From: Owenia fusiformis
Lineage: Eukaryota; Annelida; Polychaeta; Sabellida; Oweniidae
DNA length: 64,000 nt
Direction of reading: 5' to 3'
Assembly: GCA_903813345.2 (NCBI GenBank)
Contig: CAIIXF020000004.1
Location: 28,955,985-29,019,984, forward strand
The position numbers were made by a program, and so were the translations under genes. Below the pieces are notes generated by a model, which ran no database searches, was not told the origin of the DNA, and saw only the letters and a program-made list of their open reading frames with translations. The first letter of the stretch is position 1. Every line of letters starts with the position of its first letter. Below are positions 11,178 through 22,540 of this stretch, in pieces.

Positions 11178-11452
11178 TATTATTGGTTCAAGAGCGTAAT
11201 TTTTGGTTCAAGAGCGTAATTTTCGCTCCAAGAGATAAATAAAAATAACAACAAAATGAAAATAGAAACCCAATTCAAAGTAGCAGATGGGAAATTCATG
11301 AAGTACAATGGAAAAACTAATATTCCAATGTACTTTTCCCTCCAAGAGATAAATAAAAATAACAACAAAATGAAAGAAGTAGAAACCCAATTCAAAGGGG
11401 TAGATGGGAAATTCATGAAGTGCAATGGAAAAACTAATATTCCAATGAAACT
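11178..11452. repeat. 114-bp tandem duplication plus an 18-bp duplication
   Basis: The block starting tccaagagataaataaaaat at 11227 recurs at 11341 (spacing 114 bp, a multiple of three). Both copies stay in one frame (ETQFK, DGKFMK, NGKTNIPM twice). Just upstream 'ggttcaagagcgtaattttt' is doubled (11182-11222). It could be a duplicated exon piece but has no splice support. Confidence 0.75.
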
Positions 11453-12243
11453 CAAAATATTAATTATGATTTTTGCAGGGTTTTCTAGAAAATAATTTTG
11501 TTTTCTGAATGTTTGTTTTCTGAAAAAATATACCTATTTATAACTACTTATTATATAGGCTAACTACTAATTATGTATTTCACCACTCTCCCATTTTCTG
11601 ATTTGATCAATTAAGTGAACAAAACTGGTTAGGGCTTACTGTGGTGTTCAGAATCATGTCTTTGTAAAATGAAGTCAAATTTTCACAAAATTTTGTTAAC
11701 TATTACATAAATTTGCTACCATGATTTACTTCAATCTAGCCATTCAGCCTGGACCTTCACTAACAGTTAAACAAGAGACACAAATGGCAGATGAGCTTCG
11801 GAAAAATGTATGCTGGAGCCATTAGGAAAAAAAGAATTTTGGTGTGAATAAAACAAAGGAATTGGAGGAATATGCATTCTGTTTAAGTCGACGTTTTTAT
11901 AAATAGAAATGTCACATTTTTAGGTCTACAAAATTTTGCACCTAGTTGGGAAAAAATCAGTGAAAAAAAGAAAAAGATATACAATGTTAATACAGAAAAA
12001 ACTTCAAGTAAAAATGAAACAACAAAATGGAAAATGGGTGAAGGCTGGCTGAGATGCTTGGGGAGGTAGTTTCAAAATGTGCTTTCACATTTTGAATACA
12101 CCAAATCCAAAAAAACAAAAATTGTCTTGTGTTTGTGGCTTTTTGTTCCATGGATACAAGAAAAAACTTAGAAGTACTCTTTTGGAGATTTATCCCCCAA
12201 ATTTACAATTTATAAGATGCAACTTGGAATAGTAAAAAGTATG
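11453..12243. other. Unassigned DNA
   Basis: No supported feature. Short Lys-rich runs near 11945-12000 lack any recognised motif. Confidence 0.45.
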
Positions 12244-12261
12244 TATGTGCGATAGTACTAT

Positions 12262-12483
12262 GGGGACTTTGCATATCTATGCAAGTGTATGGGACTGGCC
12301 GACACTGCAAGCACTCATCCATGCCTATACTGCCATATCCGCACCGACTTGATTAACATTACACAAAGAGATAAAACAATCAATTCAAAGTCAAAAACTC
12401 TGAGATCAATGAAAACAGACTATGACTTTATTGACAGGCTACCATTTACTTTATTGTATTTATTCCATTTCCTATCAAATTGA
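12262..12483 (+). pseudogene. Fragment with HPCLYC zinc-ribbon-like motif
   Basis: The frame from the stop before 12262 reads GDFAYLCKCMGLADTASTHP and then CLYCHIRTDLI. A 'GD.K.L....G......HPC.WC' block is common in multi-copy, transposon-like proteins of aquatic invertebrates, and the CxxC is likely metal-binding. Only this block remains and the flanks look random, so it is a fragment of unknown function. Confidence 0.35.
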
Positions 12484-12569
12484 TCTGTCACGATACCAAT
12501 ACTTAGTTGTTTATTTTTCCCCATCCAGTGACGAGTCAAAAAAAAAATGGAATGTAATTTGCATTAATT

Positions 12570-12945
12570 GCATTCTGAATGAATATCAAGGATCAATCAT
12601 GGTTGAAAACCACTGAATTGCTGTTTGATATTTTTATATTAACCTGAAGTTTCTGTGTTGACATTTCCTAATTTCTAATTAAAAAGGTATTCTAATATTT
12701 TCTATTGAAAGACATCAGGTATACATCCAGTAACACAAACTGGCATTTGGGGGTACACAATGTATTGGAAATGTCTACCTGGCACTCAAAAAAGGGATTA
12801 ATTATTGCATTTACCCAATTCTGAAGGAATATCAAGGATCAATCATAGTTGATAACCACTAAATTGCTGTTTGATGTTTTTATATTAACCTGAATTATCT
12901 GTGTTGACATTTTCGAATTTCTCATTAAAAATGTAGTTTAATTAG
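12570..12945. repeat. Direct repeat pair of about 120 bp, spacing about 245 bp
   Basis: 'gaatatcaaggatcaatcat' through 'ctgtgttgacatttcc' at 12579-12670 recurs at 12825-12915 with scattered changes. Confidence 0.75.
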
Positions 12946-13134
12946 CATAACTAGGCTAATGTAAGGAACTGATTGAGCAGTCACTCCACAATTTGCATTG
13001 GTATATGATGATAAAGAAAATCTAATATTTTTAAGAGGACTGGTCTCATAAAGTTACTATGGAGGCTATAGGCGCTTGAAACAATATAAACTTGAAAATG
13101 ACTTATACAGGAATAGAGTTTGACAAGCTTAGAA

Positions 13135-13255
13135 ACAAACGTATTTAAAAAAACTTATTTATTTTGTTGATTTTATGCAGTAAGGTAACCACAAAGCTCA
13201 AAATTTAAGTTCATCTTCCTAATTAGGACTTGTTATACTGCAAGCAGGCAAGTCA
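13135..13255. repeat. Copy 1 of a dispersed 100-bp repeat
   Basis: It contains ttattttgttgattttatg and taattaggacttgttatact and matches 14125-14230 closely. It precedes the kinase fragment, and copy 2 follows the TSSVS minisatellite. Confidence 0.75.
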
Positions 13256-13260
13256 GTCAG

Positions 13261-13440
13261 CCACTAACAGGGACCCTTATTGACATCGGACTCGGCAACA
13301 GGATTGACTTCCCCATGCGCTACTCCAAATCCCCCACCACCCATCTGTATTGGATCGCTCCAGAAGTGGAAAGTGCCAAATCTCCCAAGTCCATTGCAAG
13401 TGACATATATTCCATAGGACCTTATGGGCAAGACAAGTGA
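13261..13440 (+). pseudogene. Protein kinase fragment (activation segment to subdomain IX)
   Basis: The frame reads GTLIDIGLGN, where DIG stands in the place of the DFG metal-binding motif, then THLYWIAPEV with the APE motif that ends the activation segment, then SIASDIYSIG, the DxxSxG block of subdomain IX. Spacing between the three matches eukaryotic kinases. The ATP-binding lobe, HRD loop and C-lobe end are absent, and the frame stops at 13438-13440. It is a fragment of a kinase-like gene, perhaps one exon or a transposon-captured piece. Phe to Ile in DFG would be unusual for an active enzyme. Confidence 0.6.
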
Positions 13441-13891
13441 CTACACTTAAATAAGAGGACTATCGGACATCATCTACATGTGTAAACCTTCTGCACTAAG
13501 AAATAAACCATGTTTCCTACATGTACAATGATACCTCAAGAAACTGATGTTAGATCCCTATGGACTTTTAGGCTAGTTTAGTATGTGAATGTTTATGTAA
13601 ATTGCCATGTTTGTACATATATGTAAATGTATATATTGTAATTTGTAATCTTCATGGAGTAATAAATATTTCTTGTAAACTAGATTTTACTTTTACTTAT
13701 TTTACTTTAATCGGGTTTTGAGCAGAGCTTGTATTCATATGAGGTATATAAATCTGAAAGTGAGTCTGTTTTATAAGAAATAGCATGCTCCACCATGATG
13801 GACAAATCTTTTGATCATACCCCATGTTAATGCCTTGATGTTTATCTTATGCTTAATTTCCAACAATATTGCTTTTTTGTGCTGTTTCAGG

Positions 13892-14098
13892 ATCTCGAGA
13901 CATCTACCAGTTCAGTTTCTACCAGTTCAGTATCTAACAGTTCAGTTTCCACCAGTTCAGTTTCTACCAGTTCAGTTTCTACCAGTTCAGTTTCCACCAG
14001 TTCAGTTTCTACCAGTTCAGTTTCCACCAGTTCAGTTTCTACCAGTTCAGTTTCCACCAGTTCAGTTTCTACCAGTTCAGTTTCTACCAGTTCAGTTT
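13892..14098 (+). repeat. 15-bp coding minisatellite (TSSVS repeats)
   Basis: About 13 copies of accagttcagtttct or accagttcagtttcc. Fifteen bases keep one frame, giving repeated TSSVS. A good acceptor (tgctgtttcag, ends 13890) precedes DLETSTSSVS, so it could be a Ser/Thr-rich mucin-like exon, but no donor or partner exon is convincing. Another frame is equally open (PVQFL repeats). Confidence 0.85.
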
Positions 14099-14121
14099 AC
14101 CTAAAATACAGTAAAATTGAT

Positions 14122-14230
14122 CACTTATCACTTATTTTGTTGATTTTATGTAGTAAAGGTAACCACAAAGTTCAATATTTAAGGTCATCTACTTAATTAG
14201 GACTTGTTATACTGTAATCCACTAACAGTG
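14122..14230. repeat. Copy 2 of the dispersed 100-bp repeat
   Basis: Matches 13135-13255, including ttttgttgattttatgtag and taattaggacttgttatact. The two copies flank the kinase fragment and the minisatellite. Confidence 0.75.
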
Positions 14231-14499
14231 AACAACCTTGCATAATTCCTACTAGCTAAGCTCATTATGGCTGAACTTGGAACTTTAAGTCAATTATTAC
14301 CATCTAAAAGTGCTAGTGACCTTGAAGACTCCGCTGGTATGAACCTTGACAAAGGGGACATCTCAATAAACTCAAATAACCTTTGCAATGAATCTTATAT
14401 GACATTTCCCCCTCAACATGAGGTGAAATATCATAAATGTTTCTTTGGTGATAATTGATCAGTCCATTTTATACTTTCATCTGTCATCTAACAATTCTC

Positions 14500-15300
14500 T
14501 AACAAGCACACCCATAGCCAATGGAACACTACCAATTCCTCAAAGTACAACTTTTCCTGTATTGCAAATCCACCCGATCATCAATTCAACTGCCACAACT
14601 ACAAACATTGCCACAAATTCTGCTACAGATGCAGGCAGCATCTGACTTTTATACCAATGATGTGATTACAGCATCGTTATATTAATAATTTAGCAATTAA
14701 AAAGTAAAATATAGTGATTGTTACTTCTTCGGATAATGTATTAATGTATGATACACTACTTCACATACATTAATGTAATTGTGATAAAATGTTTCTTTTT
14801 TGTTATGTGATCGATTCATTTTATAATTTTGAGCTGTCATCTAGGTAACCTAAGTAACCTCATGGCAAATGGAACACCACCAATCCCTCCAACAACTGCC
14901 AATAATACAAGCATTCCAACAAATTCTACTACAACTGCCACATCTGACCTTAATTAATACCAATAATGAAAGTAATTACTGCATCTTTATTTTAATAATT
15001 TATTTATGAACATCAATTTAGCAATTAAAAAGTAAAATATAGTGATTGTTACTTGTTCAGATAATGTGTTAATCGATTCATTTTATAATTTCAGCTGTCA
15101 TTTAGGTGTTACCCTCTTACAAGTACCCTCATGGCAAATGGAACACATCCAATCCCACCAACAACTGCCACAACTACAAACATTGCCGCAAATTCTGCTA
15201 CAACTGCCACATCTGACCTTATCTAATACCAATGATGTAAGTGATTACAGAATCCTTATTTTAATAATTCATTTATGAACATCAATTCAGCAATTAATAT
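14500..15300 (+). repeat. Three diverged tandem copies of a Thr/Asn-rich exon-like unit
   Basis: Units near 14505-14700, 14850-15030 and 15110-15300 each encode a variant of ANGTxPIPxTT, then ATTTNI or similar, ending in a stop shortly before 'aataccaatgatg'. Each is followed by a conserved non-coding block (agcaattaaaaagtaaaata in the first two). Spacings are about 327 and 270 bp. A Thr-rich, mucin-like exon that multiplied and decayed is the best reading. The frame at 14267-14458 just upstream (MAELGTLSQLLPSKSAS) is of unknown standing. Confidence 0.6.
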
Positions 15301-17060
15301 ACCTAGCTTGTATAAAAAAGTAATATGTGAAACTACATTGCTGTTGATTAACTTACTAACAAATTATATAGATAATACAACTATATGCCACATGTATCTC
15401 TTTTCCTTTATATCGTCCCTGCCAAATACTGTTGGCACCAATGATCAGGCAGCCATATCTGAATTAAAGGACTTTTAATGTCAAATCAATATTATAGGGT
15501 CATCTTTAAATGTAAAAGCTCTTAACAGGCTAGACAATTTTCTCTAACCAAGCTGAGGAAGAAACTATAAAAGATTTATTTTGAATTATGTTATGCTCTT
15601 TTCTTTTTGAAAGATAAATTTACTGCGCATTTGACTAAATTTCTGAAATATACAAGAAAAGCAGAAATCGTAGATTAATAATAAATATATATTTTTCATT
15701 CAATGGGTAATTATGTATAATTTCAGAAAATCATTCAAATCTTAGTGAGTAAACTCACATATAATAGCAGCAAAGATACAAAACAGTTGTCATGTGCTGT
15801 GATGGTTATTATTAATACTCAAGTACCACTTTCTGAACATACACTGCTTGTACATTAATGAATAGAACTGACACAAAAGCCAGAAGTGACTACACATACT
15901 CCAATGAAGAGAAAAACATGGCTTCCGAACCTGGAAAAATATTAATACTCTTAACAAAACATAATAATGTATGACCTTGAAACAACAGATTTTGGTAAGT
16001 TTACCCTTTACTGTTGTGTTTTGAAGAATGTTCCATTTCAATCCTTCAAATCCATGAAATTCCTAAATGGCCACTCAAATGCTTTAATTGATGGAAATTC
16101 TGATCTCCTATGTATTTTAAAATAACTATCTGCAAATCTTTGGTAGGGTAGATGGTAAAATTACATTGTGCCATACACAGATTCATGATTTATATGTTTG
16201 TTTGGATTTACATCCACATTGTTCAGTACTGAACATAGGGACTGAGGCTAACTTATCAACAAGGCGCTCCTGTAAAGCATTGATGTTTTTTCTGATTTAT
16301 TTATTTGGAATGTGTATTCACTTTCAAGTTGCAGTTCCAGTGATTTTAGTGAGTATCATAAGTATTTTGCGATGTTTTCTACCCATACCTTTTACAGGAC
16401 AACTCCTTGATCCCCACTCAACACAGTCCTTTTCAGGACTAATTAATCTTTCAAAAAGAGAATGAAGCGTATGTTTCTTATGTTTTGTGTGTGAAAAATG
16501 TGTGTGAGGTTAAGCTTAGTTTAGCTTAAATCTTAATTTTTAAATGTAAGACCTGTTTAATATTTACAGTTTTGTTATTTACATTTGTTACATTTGTACT
16601 ACATTATTCAAAATTTAGTACCACTCTTGGCCAATTTTCAGCACCCTGATACATGCCATATAGTAAGTTTTGTAGGAAGCATTTGGAAGACAACTTTCAG
16701 ATCCTGAAATAACCCTTGAATGTAATAAGCAATATTTGGAACTATATGAGAACAGACGAACTTGTTGAAATATTGAAAAAAAGTAAGAAACATTTTAAAA
16801 AGAAATCAAACAAAAAATTAACTTTGATGACCCATTTGCTTTATCCTCGGATAATTATCAAGTTCTAACAAAAATGACAAAAAATCAATTTGAATTTCCA
16901 GTGATGGTCTGTGCCTCCTTTGGACTTTCCCATTACTTTTCCTCCTTTACCACAGTCGGACATGATTCTAGGATTGTATTTACTATTGTGCGTTTAGTTA
17001 CAGAATCTCAAACATTCAGCATTCTTGCCAATAGATATTTCTCTAGCCCCTTAACCAGCT
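15301..17060. other. Unassigned DNA
   Basis: Open frames at 16166-16465 and 16874-17179 lack recognised motifs. Nothing else is seen. Confidence 0.4.
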
Positions 17061-17070
17061 TATTGATTGT

Positions 17071-17650
17071 CTGTATTTTTACTCTTACAGAGTTAAACAA
17101 CAACTATGAAAGTCAAGATGATGATTTCAAGGCCTGTTATAAGATACCAACATACAAAGTTTCTAAAAATCATCCGTAAGGCATCTCACAAAGGTGCATA
17201 TGAGGATTAGTTACTTCCCTCTGATGATGCACTCCATTCCCATTGGCTAAGATCATGCTGGCTAGCACAAGTTTGGTCCAAGGCACTTACTCCATTCTTC
17301 ATGTTTCCCAGCATTGTAGAAAATGGCTATATAGTCCAAGAGGGAAAAGTGTCATACAAGTGGTATAATCCAGGAAACGTTGAAAAAAATTAAAACTAAT
17401 GTAGCATATTTAACAAGAGTGGCTGCAAAACATCTGCATGTTGGTGCTACAAAAACATGCAAGAGGAGGAAGGGGTTTTTGTGACCCTGGATGCAATTAT
17501 AAAAATACAAACCCTGATGAACGTCAAGCTTTTTTCAAGCTTATTACCTGTACCTTATCTGTATTTTTACTCTAACAAGAGTTTAAACAAGTATGAAAGT
17601 CCAGAAGATGATTTCAAGGAATGTTATTCAACCAAGTTTCTAAACATCAT
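17071..17650 (+). pseudogene. Lead-in copy of the tandem gene-fragment array, with Cys-rich end
   Basis: A segment with acceptor tcttacag (ends about 17090) and ELNNNYESQDDDFKACY recurs at 17570-17640 as SLNKYESPEDDFKECY. Between them is a module encoding DDALHSHWLRSCWLAQVWSK (about 17220-17285). The module pattern 'LP...DAL..H..R......W' is known to me from multi-copy invertebrate proteins of unknown role. Here alone it is followed by a Cys-rich stretch, GCKTSACWCYKN (about 17412-17447), and in the next frame CDPGCNYKN, like the Cys-rich ending of that family. Stops and a frame change disable it. Confidence 0.5.
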
Positions 17651-18103
17651 CTGTAAGATGGCGGTTTTTAAAAAAAAATTGTTGATTGGCATTTGCAACT
17701 CTGTGTAGTTGCCGTTTTCTATTTGATTTAGTTGTTGATATTTATGATTCATAAATTATTACTTCAGGATGGAGAGCTATTATGGGAGTAAGAACTGTGA
17801 TGAGACCCCTTTTCTTGTGTCCATGAAATGTAGAGCAAATTTATCATGGAGACAACTGAGAACAATTAAATGATTTTCAAAATCTTCAGGAATCAAATAC
17901 TTAAGTGAAAAGAAGGAGAGGGATTTTAGAAAAAAAACTGTTAAGCAATTTAACTCTCATTAAGGAATCCGTCAGGTTTAGAGTTATGATATTAGACCAA
18001 TGCCTGCTTTACTGTCATGATAGGTCACCTTCCTAACAAGCCCACTAATATAGAGGCAGTCCTAGATGGTTGCCATTTATTTTTATAGTTGAGATTATTG
18101 GAA

Positions 18104-18292
18104 GGTGCACATGAGGATCAGTTACTTCCCTCTGATGATGCACTCCATTCCCATTGGCTAAGATCATGCTGGCTAGCACAAGTTTGGTCCAAGGCACTTA
18201 CTCCATTCTTCATGTTTCCCAGCATTGTAGAAAATGGCTATATAGTCCAAGAGGGAAAGGTGTCATACAAGTGGTATAGTCCAGGAAATTAA
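18104..18292 (+). pseudogene. Array module A (LPSDDAL..H..R....W), copy 2
   Basis: Encodes AHEDQLLPSDDALHSHWLRS through VQEGKVSYKWYSPGN and stops. Equivalent modules lie at 17190-17385, 19090-19290 and 20089-20280. It appears to be a fragment of a multi-copy invertebrate family of unknown function. It is fused to block C through loss of D. Confidence 0.5.
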
Positions 18293-18805
18293 AACTAATG
18301 TTGCATATTTAACAAGGGGGTGTGGCTGTTAGAGTGGGTGCAAAACAAAAACATTTTAAGATGGCGGTTTTTAAAAAAAAATTGTTGATTGGCATTTGCA
18401 ACTCTGTGTAGTTGCCGTTTTCTATTTGATTAAGTTGTTGATATTTATGATTCATAAATTATTACTTCAGGATGGAGAGCTATTATGGGAGTTGTAAGAA
18501 CTGTGATGAGACCCCTTTTCTTGTGTCCATGAAATGTAGAGCAAATTTATCATGGAGACAACTGAGGACATTTAAATGATTTTCAAAATCTTCAGGAATC
18601 AAATACTTAAGTGAAAAGAAGGAGAGGGATTTTAGAAAAAAAACTGTTAAACAATTTAACTCTCATTAAGGAATCCGGCAGGTTTAGAATTATGATATTA
18701 GACCAAGGCCTGCTTTACTGTCATGATAGGTCACCTTCCCAACAAGCCCACTAATATAGAGGCAGTCCTAGATGGTCGCCATTTATTTTTGTAGTTGAGA
18801 TTATT

Positions 18806-19003
18806 GGAGGGGACCACATGCGATGGGCTATACAGAGCTTATTTAAAAATGATGGTTGTAGCCCATACTCCAAATATGGTAAATGGCCAGTCCGGTTATA
18901 CTGGAGTCTCAACTCACTTCAACTGCTGAAATTAGCTATGGACCACAATGAAGTCAATAACATACATAAGAGGAGGTCCTACAGAGACACTGTATATCTA
19001 TAA
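18806..19003 (+). pseudogene. Array module D, copy 1
   Basis: A 61-codon frame from ATG 18818 to TAA: RWAIQSLFKNDGCSPYSKYG, then PVRLYWSLNSLQLLKLAMDH, then RRSYRDTVYL. It is open upstream through GGDH. No domain is recognised. Repeated unchanged at 20807-20992. Confidence 0.4.
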
Positions 19004-20794
19004 CAGATATATGTATTCACTTTGTTGAAAAACAAAGAACTTAGGTGTAGTTTAGAAGTTTCTAAACATTATCCGTAAGGCATCTCAAAAAGGTGCATAT
19101 GAGGATCAGTTACTTCCCTCTGATGATGCACTCCATTCCCATTGGCTAAGATCATGCTGGCTAGCACAAGTTTGGTCCAAGGCACTTACTCCATTCTTCA
19201 TGTTTCCCAGCATTGTAGAAAATGGCTATATAGTCCAAGAGGGAAAAGTGTCATACAAGTGGTATAGTCCAGGAAACGTTGAGAAAAATTAAAACTAATG
19301 TAGCATATTTAACAAGGGGGTGTGGCTGTAAGAGTGGGTGCAAAACAAAAACATTTCAAGATGGCGGTTTTTAAAAAATGTTTTGTTGATTGGCATTTGC
19401 AACTCTGTGGAGTTTCTGTTTTCTATTTGATTTAGTTGTTGATATTTATGATTCATAAATTATTACTTCAGGATGGAGAGCTATTATGGGAGTTGTAAGA
19501 ACTGTGATGAGACCCCTTTTCTTGTGTCCATGAAATGTAGAGCAAATTTATCATGGAGACAACTGAGGACAATTAAATGATTTTCAAAATCTTCAGGAAT
19601 CAAATACTTAAGTGAAAAGAAGGAGAGGGATTTTAGAAAAAAAACTGTTAAGCAATTTAACTCTCATTAAGGAATCCATCAGGTTTCGAGTTATGATATT
19701 AGACTAAGGCCTGCTTTACTGTCATGATAGGTCACCTTCCTGACAAGCCCACTAATATAGAGGCAGTCCTAGATGGTCGCCATTTAGTTGAGATTATTGG
19801 AGGTAACCACACGCTATGGGCTATACAGAGCTTATTTAAAAATGATGGTTGTAGCCCAGACTCCAAATATAAGAAATGACCAGTCCGGTTATACTGGAGT
19901 CTCAACTCCCTTCAACTGCTGAAATTAGCTATGGACCACAATGAAGTCAATAACATACATAAGAGGAGGTCCTACAGAGACACTGTATATCTATAACAGA
20001 TATATGTATTCACTTGAAAAACAAAGAACGTAGGTGTAGTTTAGAAGTTTCTAAATATTATCCGTAAGGCATCTCAAAAAGGTGCACATGAGGATCAGAT
20101 ACTTCCCTCTGATGATACATGCCATTCCCATTGGCTAAGATCATGCTGGCTAGCACAAGTTTGGTCCAAGGCACTTACTCCATTCTTCATGTTTCCCAGC
20201 ATTGTAGAAAATGGCTATTTAGTCCAAGAGGGAAAAGTGTCATACAAGTGGTATAGTCCAGGAAACGTTGAGAAAAATTAAAACTAATGTAGCATATTTA
20301 ACAAGGGGGTGTGGCTGTAAGAGTGGGTGCAAAACAAAAACATTTCAAGATGGCGGTTTTTAAAAAATGTTTTGTTGATTGACATTTGCAACTCTGTGGA
20401 GTTGCCGTTTTCTATTTGATTTAGTTGTTGATATTTATGATTCATAAATTATTACTTCAGGATGGAGAGCTATTATGGGATTGAAAGAACTGTGATGAGA
20501 CCCCGTTTCTTATGTCCATGAAATGTAGAGCAAATTTATCATGGAGACAACTGAGGACAATTAAATGATTTTCAAAATCTTCAGGAATCAAATACTTAAG
20601 CGAAAAGAAGGAGAGGGATTTTAGAAAAAAAACTGTTAAGCAATTTAACTCTCATTAAGGAATCCGTCAGGTTTCGAGTTATGATATTAGACTAAGGCCT
20701 GCTTTACTGTCATGATAGGTCACCTTCCTAACAAGCCCACTAATATAGAGGCAGTCCTAGATGGTCGCCATTTATTTTTGTAGTTGAGATTATT

Positions 20795-20992
20795 GGAGGG
20801 GACCACATGCGATGGGCTATACAGAGCTTATTTAAAAATGATGGTTGTAGCCCATACTCCAAATATGGTAAATGGCCAGTCCGGTTATACTGGAGTCTCA
20901 ACTCACTTCAACTGCTGAAATTAGCTATGGACCACAATGAAGTCAATAACATACATAAGAGGAGGTCCTACAGAGACACTGTATATCTATAA
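20795..20992 (+). pseudogene. Array module D, copy 3
   Basis: Same protein as the copy at 18806-19003 and almost identical DNA, pointing to recent amplification or conversion. The copy between them (about 19799-19990) has lost the ATG and gained a TGA. Confidence 0.4.
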
Positions 20993-21030
20993 CAGATATA
21001 TGTATTCACTTTGTTGAAAAACAAAGAACA

Positions 21031-21385
21031 TAGGTATATACCCTGTGTATTTACACCTTTTATACACATTAACCTCTGTCAGTAATCATTTGTTTTCAAC
21101 TTGATCAATTAGGAAACATTTTGGGCAATCCAATAAAAAGTTACTTTCTGTTTTCATTTCATTGCAAAGATAAATGCTCACATTGTTTTGAACTTAATGA
21201 CATGAAGAGCAATATATTATGACAAATGACACGGAAAAATGACATGACAGTACATAGTGGTGATTTTCATAGTTTAAATAAAGAGATATAATACATCTTG
21301 ATTCACAAGGTTTCGATTGTTCCTACCTCACCTTGATAAACCTGGCCGAATTAACTGAGGACTGTGTAAATAAACCCCAGCTGAA
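21031..21385. other. Unassigned DNA upstream of a candidate gene start
   Basis: Nothing coding. The GC content rises just after this interval (21400-21435), which may mark the promoter side of the next gene. Confidence 0.35.
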
Positions 21386-21389
21386 TTCA

Positions 21390-22412
21390 CTCTCAATCGC
21401 TCCTCTCCGCGCAGTTGCAGCAGAGGTCTATGAGACGCCACAATTAATTTGTTGACCAATCATCGGTGAAAGATTTATTCAGCCCGTATACATTTAAATT
21501 ATCAAAAAGGAAATAGATTCAGAATTGACCGCATAAACCCGATCATTGTGAGCTATTCCAGGTAAGTTAGTCTCAAAAATTTAACGTTTATTAAAAACAA
21601 CTGTATAGCCCTTTATTTGAGAAACTTTTTCTGTGAATTTACAATCGAAAAGTAATTGAATCTTGGGAAAAGAAAAATAACGCCAAAAAATCATATATTT
21701 TTTGCCAATAGAGCCTAGTCTTATTCTGTTACTCATACGGTCCATCGGCACGATAACATAGGATAAATTGATAGAGAGACTTTAATGAAAAAAACATTGA
21801 AGGTGGAGACTCATAATCACGGCAATTGTTATCGTGTCTCGAGTATTTTTTATGAAATTTTCAATGGACAGAGTGACAATTGCAATCACATCTAGAGAAA
21901 CCTAAGGCCCCTGTAGCTACATAATAAGTAGCCTAGATCTACAGAAACGTTATGAATACAAGTTGAATATAATATCCAAATGATATTTCAGGTGCCGCCA
22001 TGTTATGGAAACTGTGTGAGACATGGATCAGAGCTGTAACCTGTGTGGAAAATTACCAAAGTCATCAAATGATTTGAAGAAGTTTCGACATATTATTAAA
22101 GAAACAGAAAAATGGCAAAAGATTATTTCATTATTTTCAAAATTTAAATCTGAGCCAAAAATTAGGGTATGCAGGCCTTGTTTCGACAAAGTGAACACAA
22201 TTATTAATTGGGAGACTAGAACAAATTTGATTGTCAAAGAATTTTCAACATATATCAATAGAACACAGAATGTATTAACACCTAAAAGATGTACAAAGCA
22301 AACATACCCAACAACCAGTCCTAAACAATTTAAAAAGACGACATCATCAACTGCAAATGTACAGATTTATTCGAAAATAAGTGGAAGAACGCACGATGTA
22401 ACCAGTCTCTAG
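21390..22412 (+). CDS. Small gene with 5' UTR intron encoding a CxxC...CxxC protein
   Basis: A perfect donor (CAG|GTAAGT, intron from 21562) and an acceptor (atatttcag, ends 21991) frame a 430-bp intron. The start of exon 1 is not determined; 21390 is only where the richer sequence begins. Exon 2 (from 21992) holds the coding frame, ATG 22023 to TAG 22410-22412, 129 codons. It starts MDQSCNLCGKLPKSSNDLKK and later has IRVCRPCFDKVNTI, so two CxxC pairs about 48 residues apart could bind one zinc, reminiscent of ZAD or THAP-like N-terminal fingers. The second half is Thr/Lys-rich. An upstream ATG at 22000 in an excellent context (gccgccATG) opens a 25-codon overlapping frame that could repress translation. 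The protein may continue in exons not recognised here. Confidence 0.5.
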
Positions 22413-22540
22413 ACCCAGTGGAAAGCGACGATGGATATAATAAACTTTTTACTCATGAGTCCATAGATTTCTATAATAGTAACATCCTTTTTTCCCAAAT
22501 GCATGACCAGATATAGGAAATTTTGGATTCTTTATTTGTT

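Larger units (their letters stand above)
17654..21030 (+). repeat. Tandem array, unit about 0.99 kb, gene-fragment cassettes
   Basis: Blocks occur in fixed order. B is 'aagatggcggtttttaaaaa' to 'gatgagacccc' (starts about 17654, 18357, 19360, 20345). C runs up to 'gttgagattattggag' (ends about 18100, 18808, 19800, 20798). D encodes RWAIQSLFKNDGCSPYSKYG (about 18811, 19804, 20800). A encodes DDALHSHWLRSCWLAQVWSK (about 18102, 19090, 20089). Full units span 985-1003 bp; the first lacks D, so C joins A directly. D copies one and three look identical over about 200 bases, while the middle copy has a stop and a lost ATG. In all copies of A the same base-count change separates WYSPGN from the Cys-rich CGCKSGCKTKTF, so the ancestor was already broken before amplification. 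Confidence 0.85.
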
